Assembly: GCF_017875955.1 (NCBI RefSeq)
Contig: NZ_JAGINK010000001.1
Span: 625,001 to 689,000, forward strand
DNA length: 64,000 bases
Direction: 5' to 3'
Origin: Pseudomonas sp. BP8
GTDB lineage: Bacteria; Pseudomonadota; Gammaproteobacteria; Pseudomonadales; Pseudomonadaceae
Shown: positions 19,398 to 28,696 of the stretch, piece after piece
How the letters are laid out: each line of letters begins with the position of its first letter
Numbering within the stretch: position 1 is the first letter of the stretch
Position numbers and translations under genes: made by a program
The notes under the pieces: generated by a model
Databases searched by the model: none
The model's input: only the letters and a program-made list of their open reading frames with translations
Told to the model about the DNA's origin: nothing

Positions 19398-20795
19398 TCA
19401 GAACGGCAGTTGCAGGTCAGGGGCAACTCGCAGCAACTGGGCGCGGAAAACATCCTTGATACGTTGCAATTCGGCCTCGCTGTCGGCCTCGAAGCGCAGC
19501 ACCAGCACCGGTGTGGTGTTGGAGGCGCGTACCAGGCCCCAGCCATGGGCGTAGTCGACCCGCACACCGTCGATGGTGGTCAGGTTGGCTTCGCCCCAGT
19601 CGGCGTCGCGTTGCAGTGCATCAATGATGCTGAATTTACCCTCGTCGGTCACATCAATATTGATTTCCGGCGTGGAAATATCGTCAGGGAACGCCGCAAA
19701 CAGGCTTTCGGCGTCCTGGCCGGCCTTGCTGAGGATCTCCAGCAGGCGCGCGGCACTGTAGATGCCGTCGTCGAAGCCGTACCAGCGTTCCTTGATGAAA
19801 ATGTGCCCGCTCATCTCGCCCGCGAGCAACGAACCGGTCAGTTTCATCTTCTTCTTGATCAACGAGTGACCGGTCTTCCACATTAGCGCGCGGCCGCCGT
19901 GCTGTTCGATCAGCGGGGTCAGGCGACGGGTGCATTTGACGTCGAAGATGATCTCGGCACCCGGATTGCGCGACAGCACGTCCTGGGCGAACAGCATCAG
20001 CAGGCGGTCGGGGTAGACGATGGTACCGGTGTTGGTCACCACGCCGACGCGGTCGCCGTCACCGTCGAAGGCCAGGCCGATATCGGCGCCGACTTCCTTG
20101 ACCTTGGCGATCAGGTCTACCAGGTTTTCCGGCTTGCCCGGGTCCGGGTGGTGGTTGGGGAAGTTACCGTCGACCTCGCAGAACAGCGGGATCACTTCAC
20201 AGCCCAGGGCTTCGATCAGTTGTGGGGCAATCACCCCGGCAGCGCCGTTGCCGCAGTCGACCACGACCTTGAGCGGCTTTTGCAGCTGAATGTCGGCGGT
20301 GATCTGGTCGTAGTAACGGGCGAGGATCTCGACTTTTTCCACACGGCCTTCACCGCGGGTCAAATCGTCGGTCTTCAAGCGGGTCAGCAGGGCCTGGATC
20401 TGTTCGTTGGCCAGGGTGTCGCCAGCGATGACGATCTTGAAGCCGTTGTAGTCGGACGGGTTGTGGCTGCCGGTGAGCATGACCCCGGACGTGCCAGCCA
20501 GCACATTGGCGGCGTAGTACAGCGCTGGCGTCGGCACCAGGCCGACGTCGCTGACCGTGCAACCGGCGTCAACCAGGCCCTGGATGAGTTGCTCGACCAG
20601 CATCGGGCCGGACAGGCGACCATCGCGGCCGACGGAGATGTTGGGTTCGCCCTGAGACAGGGTCTGTGCACCGATGGCGCGGCCGATCCAGTAGGCGGTC
20701 TCGGCGTGCAGGTTCTTGCCGACGATGCCGCGGATGTCATAGGCGCGGAAGATGCTCTCGGGCAAGTTGGGGACCAGCTGGGCCGTATCGTTCAT
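19398..20795 (-). CDS. algC: Phosphomannomutase/phosphoglucomutase AlgC
   Basis: Interconverts hexose 1- and 6-phosphates for alginate, LPS and rhamnolipid precursors. 465 residues, four domains. The phosphoserine loop is TGSHNPSDYNG; the metal loop is DGDGDRVG; the sugar-binding loop is EMSGH. The start MNDTAQL has GGAG upstream and matches the AlgC N-terminus (LPESIFRAYDIRG); an in-frame ATG at 20843 would add 16 residues. Gene order coaBC-dut-algC-argB is the conserved Pseudomonas arrangement. Confidence 0.97.
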   Translation of the reverse strand: MNDTAQLVPNLPESIFRAYDIRGIVGKNLHAETAYWIGRAIGAQTLSQGEPNISVGRDGRLSGPMLVEQLIQGLVDAGCTVSDVGLVPTPALYYAANVLAGTSGVMLTGSHNPSDYNGFKIVIAGDTLANEQIQALLTRLKTDDLTRGEGRVEKVEILARYYDQITADIQLQKPLKVVVDCGNGAAGVIAPQLIEALGCEVIPLFCEVDGNFPNHHPDPGKPENLVDLIAKVKEVGADIGLAFDGDGDRVGVVTNTGTIVYPDRLLMLFAQDVLSRNPGAEIIFDVKCTRRLTPLIEQHGGRALMWKTGHSLIKKKMKLTGSLLAGEMSGHIFIKERWYGFDDGIYSAARLLEILSKAGQDAESLFAAFPDDISTPEINIDVTDEGKFSIIDALQRDADWGEANLTTIDGVRVDYAHGWGLVRASNTTPVLVLRFEADSEAELQRIKDVFRAQLLRVAPDLQLPF

Positions 20796-20906
20796 CTCTG
20801 GGTGCTCCACTATCAAAGGCTTCTGGGTAGGCGCGAATTGCACGCTTGGACGGCACTTTTGCCAGAGAGTTCGCCATCCTTGGCGTGAACGGTCGTTATC
20901 CGGGCG

Positions 20907-21362
20907 TCAGTGGCTACCCGAATGGCCGAAGCCGCCAGCACCGCGCTGGCTCTCGTCGAAGGCTTCGACGATGTCGAAATGCGCCTGTACCACAGGCACC
21001 AGCACCAGCTGCGCGATGCGCTCGCCGATGGCGATGGTGAACGGCGTGTTGCCGCGGTTCCAGCAGGACACCATCAGCTCGCCCTGGTAGTCCGAGTCGA
21101 TCAGGCCGACCAGGTTGCCGAGCACGATGCCGTGCTTATGGCCCAGGCCCGAGCGCGGCAGGATCAGCGCGGCCAGGCCCGGGTCGCCGACGTAGATCGA
21201 CAGGCCGGTGGGGATCAGCAGGGTCTGGCCCGGCTCGAGGACGGTGTCCTCCTTGAGCATGGCGCGCAGGTCCAGGCCGGCGGAGCCGGGGGTGGCGTAC
21301 TGCGGCAGGGGAAATTCGGCGCCAATGCGCGGGTCGAGAATCTTGGCTTGAAGAGCGTGCAT
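20907..21362 (-). CDS. dut: Deoxyuridine 5'-triphosphate nucleotidohydrolase
   Basis: Trimeric dUTPase that hydrolyses dUTP to dUMP, limiting uracil in DNA and feeding dTMP synthesis. 151 residues. All five motifs are visible: the N-terminal [43 protein letters not shown] and the C-terminal glycine-rich arm [10 protein letters not shown]. Only 5 bp separate it from the coaBC stop, so they are co-transcribed. Confidence 0.97.
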   Translation of the reverse strand: MHALQAKILDPRIGAEFPLPQYATPGSAGLDLRAMLKEDTVLEPGQTLLIPTGLSIYVGDPGLAALILPRSGLGHKHGIVLGNLVGLIDSDYQGELMVSCWNRGNTPFTIAIGERIAQLVLVPVVQAHFDIVEAFDESQRGAGGFGHSGSH

Positions 21363-21367
21363 GTAAC

Positions 21368-22579
21368 TTATTGAACCTGATTGAGTCGTTCGGCGATAAA
21401 AGCAACCAGCTGACGGGCGATCTTGCCCTTGCTGGTCTGCGCGAAGAGGGTCTGGTGCTGCTGGCGGTCGATCACGGTCAAGGCGTTCTCCTCGCTGTTG
21501 AAGCCGATGCTGGGGTTGGCCACATCATTGGCGACGATCAGGTCGAGGTTCTTGTCCTTGAGCTTGCGCGTGGCGTAATCGAGCAAGTGTTCGGTCTCGG
21601 CGGCAAAGCCGACGCTGAACGGCCGATCGGCTCGGCCAGCCAGGGTGGCAAGGATATCCGGATTGCGCACCATCTGCAGCAGCATGCCGTCGCCGGTCGT
21701 AGGATCTTTCTTGAGTTTTTGCGTGGCGACTACTTCTGGGCGGTAGTCCGCGACCGCTGCCGAGGCGATGAACAGGTCGCAGGGCATAGCCGCTTCACAG
21801 GCCGCGAGCATGTCCCGCGCGCTGACCACGTCGATCCGGTTGACCCGGTCCGGGGTCTGCAGGTGCACGGGACCGGTGACGAGGGTCACCCGAGCCCCGG
21901 CTTCGGCAGCCGCTTCGGCCAGGGCAAAGCCCATCTTGCCGGAGCTATGATTGGTGATGTAGCGCACCGGGTCGATGTTTTCCTGGGTCGGCCCGGCGGT
22001 GATCAGCACGTGTTTGCCGGTCAGTGCCTGGCGCTTGAAGCTTTCCGCGGCGCACCAGGCCAGGTCGGCCGCTTCGAGCATGCGGCCCAGGCCGACGTCG
22101 CCACAGGCCTGGCTGCCGGAGGCCGGGCCGAACACCTGGATGCCACGGCTCTGTAGCAGCTCGAGGTTGGCCTGGGTGGCCGGGTCGCGCCACATGGCCT
22201 GGTTCATCGCCGGGGCTACGGCCACGGTGGCGTCGGTAGCCAGCACCAGGGTGGTCAGCAGGTCGTTGGCCATGCCTTGGGCCATGCGCGCCATGACGTC
22301 AGCGGTGGCCGGGGCGATCAGCACCAGGTCGGCCCATTTGGCCAGCTCGATGTGGCCCATGGCCGCTTCGGCGGCTGGGTCGAGCAGATCCATGTGCACC
22401 GGATGGCCGGACAGGGCCTGCAGGGTCAGTGGCGTGATGAACTCGGCACCGCCGCGGGTCATGACGACGCGCACCTGCGCGCCGTGTTCCAGGAGTCGGC
22501 GAATCAGCTCGGCGCTCTTGTAGGCGGCGATGCCGCCACCCACGCCGAGAACGATGCGCTTGCGATACAGCCGCTGCAT
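21368..22579 (-). CDS. coaBC: Bifunctional phosphopantothenoylcysteine decarboxylase/phosphopantothenate-cysteine ligase
   Basis: Catalyses two steps of coenzyme A synthesis. 403 residues. The N-terminal flavoprotein CoaC domain (about 1-190) shows [14 protein letters not shown], the active-site His in the [10 protein letters not shown] region and the PAMNQAMW motif. The C-terminal CoaB domain (about 191-403) starts [25 protein letters not shown], with the dimer/CTP residues. Start [15 protein letters not shown] is chosen over an in-frame extension to 22642. It is divergent from radC. Confidence 0.96.
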   Translation of the reverse strand: MQRLYRKRIVLGVGGGIAAYKSAELIRRLLEHGAQVRVVMTRGGAEFITPLTLQALSGHPVHMDLLDPAAEAAMGHIELAKWADLVLIAPATADVMARMAQGMANDLLTTLVLATDATVAVAPAMNQAMWRDPATQANLELLQSRGIQVFGPASGSQACGDVGLGRMLEAADLAWCAAESFKRQALTGKHVLITAGPTQENIDPVRYITNHSSGKMGFALAEAAAEAGARVTLVTGPVHLQTPDRVNRIDVVSARDMLAACEAAMPCDLFIASAAVADYRPEVVATQKLKKDPTTGDGMLLQMVRNPDILATLAGRADRPFSVGFAAETEHLLDYATRKLKDKNLDLIVANDVANPSIGFNSEENALTVIDRQQHQTLFAQTSKGKIARQLVAFIAERLNQVQ

Positions 22580-22705
22580 AAGCTTGCCTTTTTCCAGTGA
22601 AAACGGGCGACGACGAAGAAGGCCTGCGGCAGATCGTCGCATTTACGAAGCGAAATAGATTACCACAGGGCCCAAACGCGCCGCAGTATGAGCCAAGGAG
22701 CAGCG

Positions 22706-23386
22706 ATGAACATCAGGGAGTGGCCGGTAAACGAACGGCCAAGAGAGAAATTGCTGCACAAGGGGGCGGGGAGCCTGTCGGACGCCGAATTGCTCGCCGT
22801 GCTGCTAGGTTCAGGGGTCGCGGGGCAGAACGTGGTCGACCTGGCGCGCGGGCTGTTGGGGCGCTTTGGAGGGCTGAGACAGTTTCTCGAGGCGCAGCGC
22901 AGTGCCGTGCTGCAGGCGCCAGGGATGGGGCCGGTGAAGTATGCCCAATTACAGGCGTTGCTCGAGATCGGCCGGCGCTATCTGGACGAAACCATCGAGC
23001 GCGCGCCCGCCCTGGAGAGCCCGCTGGCGGTTCGTCGCTATCTGAAATCGATGCTGCGCCATGAGCCCAGCGAGGTGTTCGGCTGCCTGTTCCTGGATTC
23101 CAAGCACCGGCCGCTGGCGTTCGAGATTCTCTTTCGCGGCACCATCGACCGCGCCAGTATCTATCCCCGCGAGGTGGTGCGTCGGTCGTTGCTGCACAAT
23201 GCGGCGGCGCTGATTCTGTGTCACAACCATCCTTCGGGGAATTGCGAACCGAGTCAGGATGATGTGCACATGACCTTGTCGCTCAAGCGCGGGCTGGCGC
23301 TGATCGATGTGCGGGTGCTGGATCATGTGATCATCGGCGACGGCGAGCCGCTGTCGATGCTCGAACATGGGTGGCTGGCGTGCTGA
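22706..23386 (+). CDS. radC: RadC family JAB-domain protein
   Basis: UPF0758 protein of 226 residues, full length. An N-terminal helix-hairpin-helix-like region (about 20-95; [20 protein letters not shown]) precedes a JAB/MPN metalloprotease-like domain with the zinc motif HNHPSGN plus downstream Asp (His173, His175, Asp186) and an upstream Glu. Despite the name, a role in DNA repair is doubtful in the literature. AAGGAG is 5 nt upstream of the ATG. It is divergent from coaBC, as in other Pseudomonas. Confidence 0.94.
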   Translation: MNIREWPVNERPREKLLHKGAGSLSDAELLAVLLGSGVAGQNVVDLARGLLGRFGGLRQFLEAQRSAVLQAPGMGPVKYAQLQALLEIGRRYLDETIERAPALESPLAVRRYLKSMLRHEPSEVFGCLFLDSKHRPLAFEILFRGTIDRASIYPREVVRRSLLHNAAALILCHNHPSGNCEPSQDDVHMTLSLKRGLALIDVRVLDHVIIGDGEPLSMLEHGWLAC

Positions 23387-23400
23387 TCTGCGAGCCAGTG

Positions 23401-23489
23401 CCGGCCTCTTCGCGGGACAAGCCCGCTCCTACAGGGTTTGCAGCGCTGCAAATCCTGTAGGAGCGGGCTTGCCCCGCGAAGAGGCCGGT
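23401..23489. repeat. REP pair, type 1
   Basis: Inverted CTTCGCGGGACAAGCCCGCT and complement between the convergent radC and binding-protein genes. Confidence 0.9.
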
Positions 23490-23512
23490 TCAACCACCGC
23501 CAGCCAATGGTG

Positions 23513-25105
23513 TCAGCGCGTCACCGACACCTTGCTGAAATCCAGCCGCCCAAACGGGTTCACCTGATACCCCTCAACCCCCTGGCGCAACAAGGTCGCG
23601 GCGGTCGGATGCGCCAGCGGCAGCCACAGCGCCTGCTGCTGGATCAACGCCTGCGCCTGCTGGTACAGCCGGCTGCGCACACTCTGGTCGTTGGTGGTAC
23701 GCCCAGCGCTGATCAGCTGATCCAGGCGGCTGTCGCAGAAGCGCGCGAAGTTGGTCCCGGACTTCACCGCTGCACAGGAAAACTGCGGCGTGAGGAAGTT
23801 GTCCGGGTCACCGTTATCACCCGCCCAGCCCATGAACAGCAGGTCATGTTCGCCGGCCTTGGCGCGGCGGATCAGTTCACCCCATTCGATCACGCGGATC
23901 TCGCTCTTGATGCCGATCTTGGCCAGGTCGGCCTGAAGCATCTGCGCGCCCAGGCTGGGGTTGGGGTTGAGCAGGCTGCCGGAAGGGCGGGTCCAGATGG
24001 TGGTAGTGAAACCGTCCGGCAGGCCGGCCTTGGTCAGCAGGGCCTTGGCTTTGTTCAGGTCGGTCGGGTAGCCCGGCAGGTCCTTGGCATAGCTCCAGGT
24101 GGTCGACGGGTAGGGGCCGTCGGCCTCAACGGCGGTGCCTTCGAACACGGCCTTGAGGTAGCTGGCCTTGTCGAACGCCAGGTTGATCGCCTGGCGTACT
24201 TCAGGCTTGTCCAGTGGCGGGTGCTGGCTGTTGATGGCGACAAAGGCGGTCATGAAGGCCGGGGTAGTGGCGACCTTGAGGTTGTCGTCCTTGCCGGCTT
24301 CGGCGATGTCCAGTGGCTTGGGCGACAGCGCCACCTGGCACTCGCCACGCTTGAGCTTCTGCAAGCGCACGTTGGCGTCCGTGGTGATCGCGTAGATCAG
24401 CGGGCCCACCGCCGGCTTGCCGGCGAAGTACTCGGCGTTGGCATCGAAGCGGACCTGGGCGTCCTTCTGGAAACGTTTGAAGACAAACGGCCCGGTACCC
24501 ACAGGTTGGCTGTTGAGCTTCTCAGGGGTGCCCGCCTTGAGCAGCTTGTCGGCGTACTCGGCCGAGTAGATCGAGGCAAAGCCCATGCTCAGGGTGGCCA
24601 GGAAGGTCGCGTCCGGGTGGCTCAGGGTGAAACGCACGCTGTGCGGGTCGGGCGCGTCGATCGACTTGATCAGGCTGCCCAGTTGCAGCGACTGCGCATG
24701 CGGATAGCCGCCGGCGGCGGTCTTGTGCCAGGCATGGGCGGGGTAGAGCATGCGCTGGAAGCTGAACAGCACGTCGTCGGCGTTCAGCTCGCGGCTCGGC
24801 TTGAAATACGCCGTGTTGTGGAATTTGACGTCATCACGGAGCTTGAAGTCGTACACCAGGCCGTCGGCCGAGACCGTCCAGCTGAGGGCCAGGCTCGGTA
24901 CCACCTTGCCATTCGTCGCGTCGAACTCCACCAGGCGGTTCATCAGCACGTCGGCCGAGGCGTTGGTGGTGGTCAGCGAGTTGTACTGGACCACGTCGAA
25001 GCCTTCCGGGCTGGCCTCGGTGCAGACGACGAGCGGCGCTGCCTGGGCAAGGCCGCAGAACAACAGGCTGGAAGAGAACAACAGGGAAAGGGCGGCGGCG
25101 CGCAT
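23513..25105 (-). CDS. ABC transporter periplasmic substrate-binding protein, peptide/nickel (DppA/SBP_bac_5) family
   Basis: Exported binding protein of 530 residues. The signal peptide (MRAAALSLLFSSSLLFCGLAQA) ends in a signal peptidase I site. The mature part carries SBP family 5 marks: LVVCTEASPEGFDVVQYNS, DGLVYDFKLRDDVKFHNT, NADDVLFSFQRMLYP and GWAGDNGDPDNFL. AAGGAG precedes the ATG. It is an orphan: no permease or ATPase genes lie beside it, so it must share a transporter encoded elsewhere, or act as a sensor. The dipeptide ligand is inferred from the family. Confidence 0.9.
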   Translation of the reverse strand: MRAAALSLLFSSSLLFCGLAQAAPLVVCTEASPEGFDVVQYNSLTTTNASADVLMNRLVEFDATNGKVVPSLALSWTVSADGLVYDFKLRDDVKFHNTAYFKPSRELNADDVLFSFQRMLYPAHAWHKTAAGGYPHAQSLQLGSLIKSIDAPDPHSVRFTLSHPDATFLATLSMGFASIYSAEYADKLLKAGTPEKLNSQPVGTGPFVFKRFQKDAQVRFDANAEYFAGKPAVGPLIYAITTDANVRLQKLKRGECQVALSPKPLDIAEAGKDDNLKVATTPAFMTAFVAINSQHPPLDKPEVRQAINLAFDKASYLKAVFEGTAVEADGPYPSTTWSYAKDLPGYPTDLNKAKALLTKAGLPDGFTTTIWTRPSGSLLNPNPSLGAQMLQADLAKIGIKSEIRVIEWGELIRRAKAGEHDLLFMGWAGDNGDPDNFLTPQFSCAAVKSGTNFARFCDSRLDQLISAGRTTNDQSVRSRLYQQAQALIQQQALWLPLAHPTAATLLRQGVEGYQVNPFGRLDFSKVSVTR

Positions 25106-25289
25106 CAAAGCTCCTTGGCTGGTCAGTGGCCCATCTGCCAGTGCAGTCTGGAAACGTCCTACCCTAGTGCGCGCGTTGGCAAATGACCACATCCTTTTTT
25201 ACAATCCCTGCGACGAGCGGTCGACAGCGCGCGGGCCTAGTCGCTATGCTGGCCGCACTCGCTTGGCCCCTCGCAGATACTCATCTTCT

Positions 25290-25318
25290 GTTGTTGTGGC
25301 CGAGTCTTTCTGGTATAA
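25290..25318 (+). promoter_or_regulatory. Sigma-70 promoter for rpmB-rpmG
   Basis: TTGTTG at 25290-25295 and TATAAA at 25313-25318 with an ideal 17-bp spacer. Transcription would begin near 25325, giving a leader of about 140 nt. The rest of the 361-bp gap upstream of rpmB shows no gene. Confidence 0.65.
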
Positions 25319-25422
25319 AGCAGCGCTCTTTTCTAGGGGCTCGCTCTGTCGCGAAAGCGGATCCGGTCGATAAGACCCCCGGAAACACGGCGCCTGGCGC
25401 CATAGACTGAGAGATTAAGCGG

Positions 25423-25441
25423 CCAACCCATGCCGGGTTGG
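25423..25441 (+). promoter_or_regulatory. Leader hairpin just upstream of rpmB
   Basis: Perfect 7-bp stem CCAACCC / GGGTTGG with a 5-nt loop, ending 25 nt before the rpmB ATG. No T-tract follows, so it is not a terminator; it could be a site for ribosomal-protein autoregulation or an mRNA stabiliser. Function is conjecture. Confidence 0.4.
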
Positions 25442-25466
25442 GCATGTGGTTTTAGAGGGCTGAGGC

Positions 25467-25703
25467 ATGTCGAGAGTCTGTCAAGTTACCGGTAAGGGTC
25501 CGGTGACTGGGAATAACATTTCCCACGCAAACAACAAAACCCGTCGTCGTTTCCTGCCAAACCTGCAGCACCACCGTTTCTGGGTTGAATCCGAGAAGCG
25601 TTTCGTGCGTCTGCGCGTTTCCGCCAAGGGCATGCGTATCATCGACAAGCGCGGCATTGATGCCGTTCTGGTTGACATCCGCCGTGCCGGCGCCAAGGTT
25701 TAA
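25467..25703 (+). CDS. rpmB: 50S ribosomal protein L28
   Basis: Large-subunit ribosomal protein of 78 residues, standard length. It starts [34 protein letters not shown], the highly conserved L28 N-terminus, and is rich in Lys and Arg. rpmG follows 11 bp later on the same transcript, closed by a terminator at 25887-25920. This pair is conserved in nearly all proteobacteria. Confidence 0.98.
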   Translation: MSRVCQVTGKGPVTGNNISHANNKTRRRFLPNLQHHRFWVESEKRFVRLRVSAKGMRIIDKRGIDAVLVDIRRAGAKV

Positions 25704-25714
25704 GGGAGAGCATC

Positions 25715-25870
25715 ATGCGTGAATTGATCCGTCTGGTATCGAGTGCTGGCACTGGCCACTTCTACACCACCGACAAGAACAAGCGCACCACCCCGGACAA
25801 GATCGAGATCAAGAAATATGATCCGGTCGTCCGTAAGCACGTGACCTACAAGGAAGCCAAGATCAAGTAA
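25715..25870 (+). CDS. rpmG: 50S ribosomal protein L33
   Basis: Large-subunit ribosomal protein of 51 residues: starts [19 protein letters not shown] and ends [10 protein letters not shown]. This is the cysteine-free form of L33 (no zinc-binding CxxC pairs), as usual in gamma-proteobacteria. Its ribosome site GGGAGAG overlaps the rpmB-rpmG gap. It is the second gene of the rpmBG operon. Confidence 0.98.
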   Translation: MRELIRLVSSAGTGHFYTTDKNKRTTPDKIEIKKYDPVVRKHVTYKEAKIK

Positions 25871-25886
25871 TTGATCCGGCAACCTG

Positions 25887-25920
25887 AAAAACCCGCTTCT
25901 TCACGGAAGCGGGTTTTTTT
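25887..25920 (+). terminator. rpmBG Rho-independent terminator
   Basis: Stem ACCCGCTTC / GAAGCGGGT with 6-nt loop, flanked by A4 and T7, 20 bp after the rpmG stop. Confidence 0.93.
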
Positions 25921-26010
25921 ATGCCTGGCTGAATAAGAAGGCAGCGGGTTAGTGCTCCGCAATCAAAGGGTTCTTTACGGGTTGCCGGGGGATGGTGGGT
26001 CTGGGGCTGG

Positions 26011-26102
26011 GGCCAGTGGCGCCACCACATCAAATGGATAAGCCCACAATGCCTAAGCCTGCCAAGTCCAGCCAAGCCAACAGCTCATCCCCCCCAACAA
26101 CT
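26011..26102 (-). repeat. Dispersed intergenic element, fragment D (outer end only)
   Basis: Inverted copy of only the outer end of the element in copies A-C: the complement of GGCTTATCCATTTGATG ends at 26047, followed by degenerate CCAAG-type units and the outer tail CATCCCCCCCAACAAC. The inner part is missing. It abuts the terminator at 26103-26131. Confidence 0.75.
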
Positions 26103-26131
26103 AAAAAAGGGGCGCTCACCTGGAGCGCCCC
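26103..26131 (-). terminator. Terminator of the small gene at 26160-26360
   Basis: Stem GGGGCGCTC / GAGCGCCCC with a 5-nt loop; on the minus strand it is followed by six T. It lies 28 bp past the stop. Confidence 0.88.
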
Positions 26132-26159
26132 TTTCCTGCTACAGACTGGCCAGCTTGAA

Positions 26160-26360
26160 TCAGGCGATCTGCAGGCGATCAATCGCGCCGTTGCCATCGA
26201 CGCCGATCATCACCCGGTCGGAGCGTATGTCCTTGGTGGTGATGTCGCGAGGGCCGGCAGCATAGGTCATGTTGGTGAGTTCGAGAATGTAGGGTTTGAC
26301 GCTTTCTACATACTGCGAACCAATCACATGACGGGCAGGGGCGAGGATATCGGTGGTCAT
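26160..26360 (-). CDS. Small hypothetical protein, possibly peptidase-inhibitor I78-like
   Basis: A 66-residue protein with no signal peptide. The C-terminal stretch DIRSDRVMIGVDGNGAIDRLQIA resembles the closing strand of I78-family inhibitors (typically PDRL-x-I-x-VD-x-x-G-x-I), and an upstream Gly in HVIGSQYVESV would match the usual GxP/A turn only loosely. Cysteines usual in secreted I78 members are absent. A ribosome site (GGAG) precedes the ATG, and a strong terminator follows, so the gene is likely real. The family assignment is tentative. Confidence 0.6.
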   Translation of the reverse strand: MTTDILAPARHVIGSQYVESVKPYILELTNMTYAAGPRDITTKDIRSDRVMIGVDGNGAIDRLQIA

Positions 26361-26457
26361 GGTGAATCTCCGTGAAGTGTCCTGGATTGGACGCCTTGAT
26401 GATTCACCTGCTGGCCTGCCGATCAGCGGTACATAGTCACCACGCTAACCTGGGCAA

Positions 26458-26817
26458 TCACTTCTGTTCGAACATCACGTAGATCTTGCGGCAGGGTTCG
26501 AGCACCTCCCAGGTGCCGGTAAACCCGGCCGGGATCACGAACCGATCACCGGCACGCAAGGTCTTGGCCTCGCCAGCGTCATCGCGCAGCACCGACACGC
26601 CCTGGACGATCTCGCAGTACTCGTGCTCGGTGTAGTTCACCGTCCATTGACCAACCGCACCTTCCCACACGCCCGCGGCAAATTGACCACAGGGGCTGGC
26701 GTAGTGGTTGTAGACGGTCTGATCGGGCTCACCCTTGAGGATTTTCTCCGCCGCCGGGCGGTAGCGCTCCGCTTCGGTCAGTACCTGGGCGAAGTCGACA
26801 ATGCTCTTGATGCTCAT
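26458..26817 (-). CDS. Cupin-domain protein (DUF861/EutQ-like)
   Basis: Single-domain cupin of 119 residues. The strand pattern VWEGAVGQWTVNYTEHEYCEIVQGVSVLRDDAGEAKTLRAGDRFVIPAGFTGTWEVLEPCRKIYV matches the cupin 3 family (EutQ, ureidoglycine aminohydrolase-like), which lacks some of the classic metal-binding histidines. The substrate is unknown. It is divergent from the aldehyde dehydrogenase gene at 27013 across a 195-bp gap, and may share control with this polyamine/amine catabolic gene. Confidence 0.8.
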   Translation of the reverse strand: MSIKSIVDFAQVLTEAERYRPAAEKILKGEPDQTVYNHYASPCGQFAAGVWEGAVGQWTVNYTEHEYCEIVQGVSVLRDDAGEAKTLRAGDRFVIPAGFTGTWEVLEPCRKIYVMFEQK

Positions 26818-27012
26818 GATTAGCCCTCTTGTTGTTTAATAAAATGCACATCAGTAGGCTTTTAGGCCGTTCGTGTCAAATATATTGATAGTTTGCACGG
26901 GCTGGTTTAGGGTTACGGGTGCCTGTGTGCGTTAGTCGCCCGGCCAGAATTTCTGACAGCGCCCGTGAGTCTCCAGTGCGGCGCTGCACCTTAACAAGAG
27001 GAGGAGTTTCGT

Positions 27013-28506
27013 ATGACCACCCTGACTCGTGCGGACTGGGAACAGCGTGCCCAGCAACTGAAGATCGAAGGCCGTGCCTTCATCAACGGTGAATACACCG
27101 ACGCCGCCTCCGCTGAAACCTTCGACTGCCTGAGCCCGGTGGACGGACGCTTCCTGGCCAAGGTTGCCAGCTGCGATCTGGCCGACGCCAACCGCGCCGT
27201 CGAAAACGCCCGCGCCACCTTTGATTCCGGTGTCTGGTCGCGCCTGGCCCCGGCCAAGCGCAAGGCCAAGCTGATCCGCTTCGCCGAACTGCTGCGCAAA
27301 AATGTCGAAGAGCTGGCGCTGCTGGAAACCCTCGACATGGGCAAGCCGATCGGCGACTCCTCGAGCATCGACGTCCCAGGCGCGGCGCAAGCCCTGCACT
27401 GGAATGCCGAAGCCATCGACAAGGTCTACGACGAAGTTGCGCCGACCCCGCACGACCAGCTTGGTCTGGTTACCCGCGAGCCAGTGGGTGTGGTCGGCGC
27501 CATCGTGCCGTGGAACTTCCCGCTGCTGATGGCCTGCTGGAAGCTCGGCCCGGCGCTGGCCACCGGTAACTCGGTGGTGCTCAAGCCGTCCGAGAAGTCG
27601 CCGCTGACCGCCATCCGCATCGCCCAACTGGCGATCGAAGCCGGGATTCCGGCTGGCGTGCTCAACGTGCTGCCAGGCTACGGCCACACCGTTGGCAAGG
27701 CCCTGGCCCTGCACATGGACGTCGACACCCTGGTGTTCACCGGTTCTACCAAGATCGCCAAGCAATTGATGATCTATGCCGGCGAATCGAACATGAAGCG
27801 CGTCTGGCTGGAAGCCGGTGGCAAGAGCCCGAACATCGTCTTTGCCGATGCGCCTGATCTGCAGGCTGCTGCCGAGTCCGCCGCCAGCGCTATCGCCTTC
27901 AACCAGGGCGAGGTTTGCACCGCAGGTTCGCGTCTGCTGGTCGAGCGTTCGATCAAGGATAAATTCCTGCCGCTGGTCGTCGAGGCGCTCAAGGCCTGGA
28001 AGCCGGGCAACCCGCTGGACCCGGCGACCACCGTCGGCGCCCTGGTCGACACCCAGCAGATGAACACCGTGCTGTCGTACATCGATGCCGGGCATCAGGA
28101 CGGCGCCACGCTGCTGGCCGGTGGCAAGCGCATCCTTGAAGAGACGGGCGGCACCTATGTCGAACCGACCATCTTCGATGGCGTGACCAATGCCATGAAG
28201 ATCGCTCAGGAAGAAATCTTTGGCCCGGTGCTGTCGGTGATCACCTTCGACACCGCCGAAGAAGCCATCGCCATTGCCAACGACACGCCGTACGGTCTGG
28301 CGGCGGGCATCTGGACCTCGGACATCTCCAAGGCGCATAAAACCGCCCGTGCCGTGCGCGCTGGCAGCGTCTGGGTCAACCAGTACGACGGCGGCGACAT
28401 GACCGCGCCGTTCGGTGGCTTCAAGCAGTCGGGTAACGGCCGCGACAAGTCGCTGCATGCGCTTGAGAAGTACACCGAGCTGAAGGCGACCTGGATCAAG
28501 CTGTAA
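27013..28506 (+). CDS. puuC: NAD-dependent aldehyde dehydrogenase of the PuuC/KauB type
   Basis: Class I-like aldehyde dehydrogenase of 497 residues. Catalytic Glu267 (LEAGGKSP) and Cys302 (NQGEVCTAGSR) are present, with the cofactor motif FTGST. The sequence and chromosomal place (just upstream of rpmBG in reverse order, near dadA) match Pseudomonas enzymes that oxidise gamma-glutamyl-aminobutyraldehyde, guanidinobutyraldehyde and similar amino-aldehydes (PuuC/KauB/PauC). AGAGGAGG lies 7 nt upstream of the ATG. Together with the puuA-, puuB- and puuD-like genes of this window it could complete the gamma-glutamylputrescine route. Confidence 0.88.
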   Translation: MTTLTRADWEQRAQQLKIEGRAFINGEYTDAASAETFDCLSPVDGRFLAKVASCDLADANRAVENARATFDSGVWSRLAPAKRKAKLIRFAELLRKNVEELALLETLDMGKPIGDSSSIDVPGAAQALHWNAEAIDKVYDEVAPTPHDQLGLVTREPVGVVGAIVPWNFPLLMACWKLGPALATGNSVVLKPSEKSPLTAIRIAQLAIEAGIPAGVLNVLPGYGHTVGKALALHMDVDTLVFTGSTKIAKQLMIYAGESNMKRVWLEAGGKSPNIVFADAPDLQAAAESAASAIAFNQGEVCTAGSRLLVERSIKDKFLPLVVEALKAWKPGNPLDPATTVGALVDTQQMNTVLSYIDAGHQDGATLLAGGKRILEETGGTYVEPTIFDGVTNAMKIAQEEIFGPVLSVITFDTAEEAIAIANDTPYGLAAGIWTSDISKAHKTARAVRAGSVWVNQYDGGDMTAPFGGFKQSGNGRDKSLHALEKYTELKATWIKL

Positions 28507-28525
28507 AAGCGGGGCTGTTGCACAG

Positions 28526-28613
28526 CCTTTCGCGGGGCAAGCCCGCTCCTACAGGAATTGCGTCGTACATTACTGCGACGCCGTCACTGTAGGCGCGGGC
28601 TTGCCCCGCGAAG
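28526..28613. repeat. REP pair, type 1
   Basis: Inverted TTTCGCGGGGCAAGCCCGCT and complement between the aldehyde dehydrogenase and MFS genes. Confidence 0.9.
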
Positions 28614-28696
28614 ATGCCACCACAGCCGGGCCGGCCCTCTGCCGTCCCGGCTGTGTCGTCTCTGTCATTCAACGATTTTTTGCCTGGGAGGCAGTC

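Noticed and set aside
25183..25410. A 75-codon frame in the rpmB upstream region
   Set aside because: It overlaps the predicted promoter, has no ribosome site and no recognisable family.
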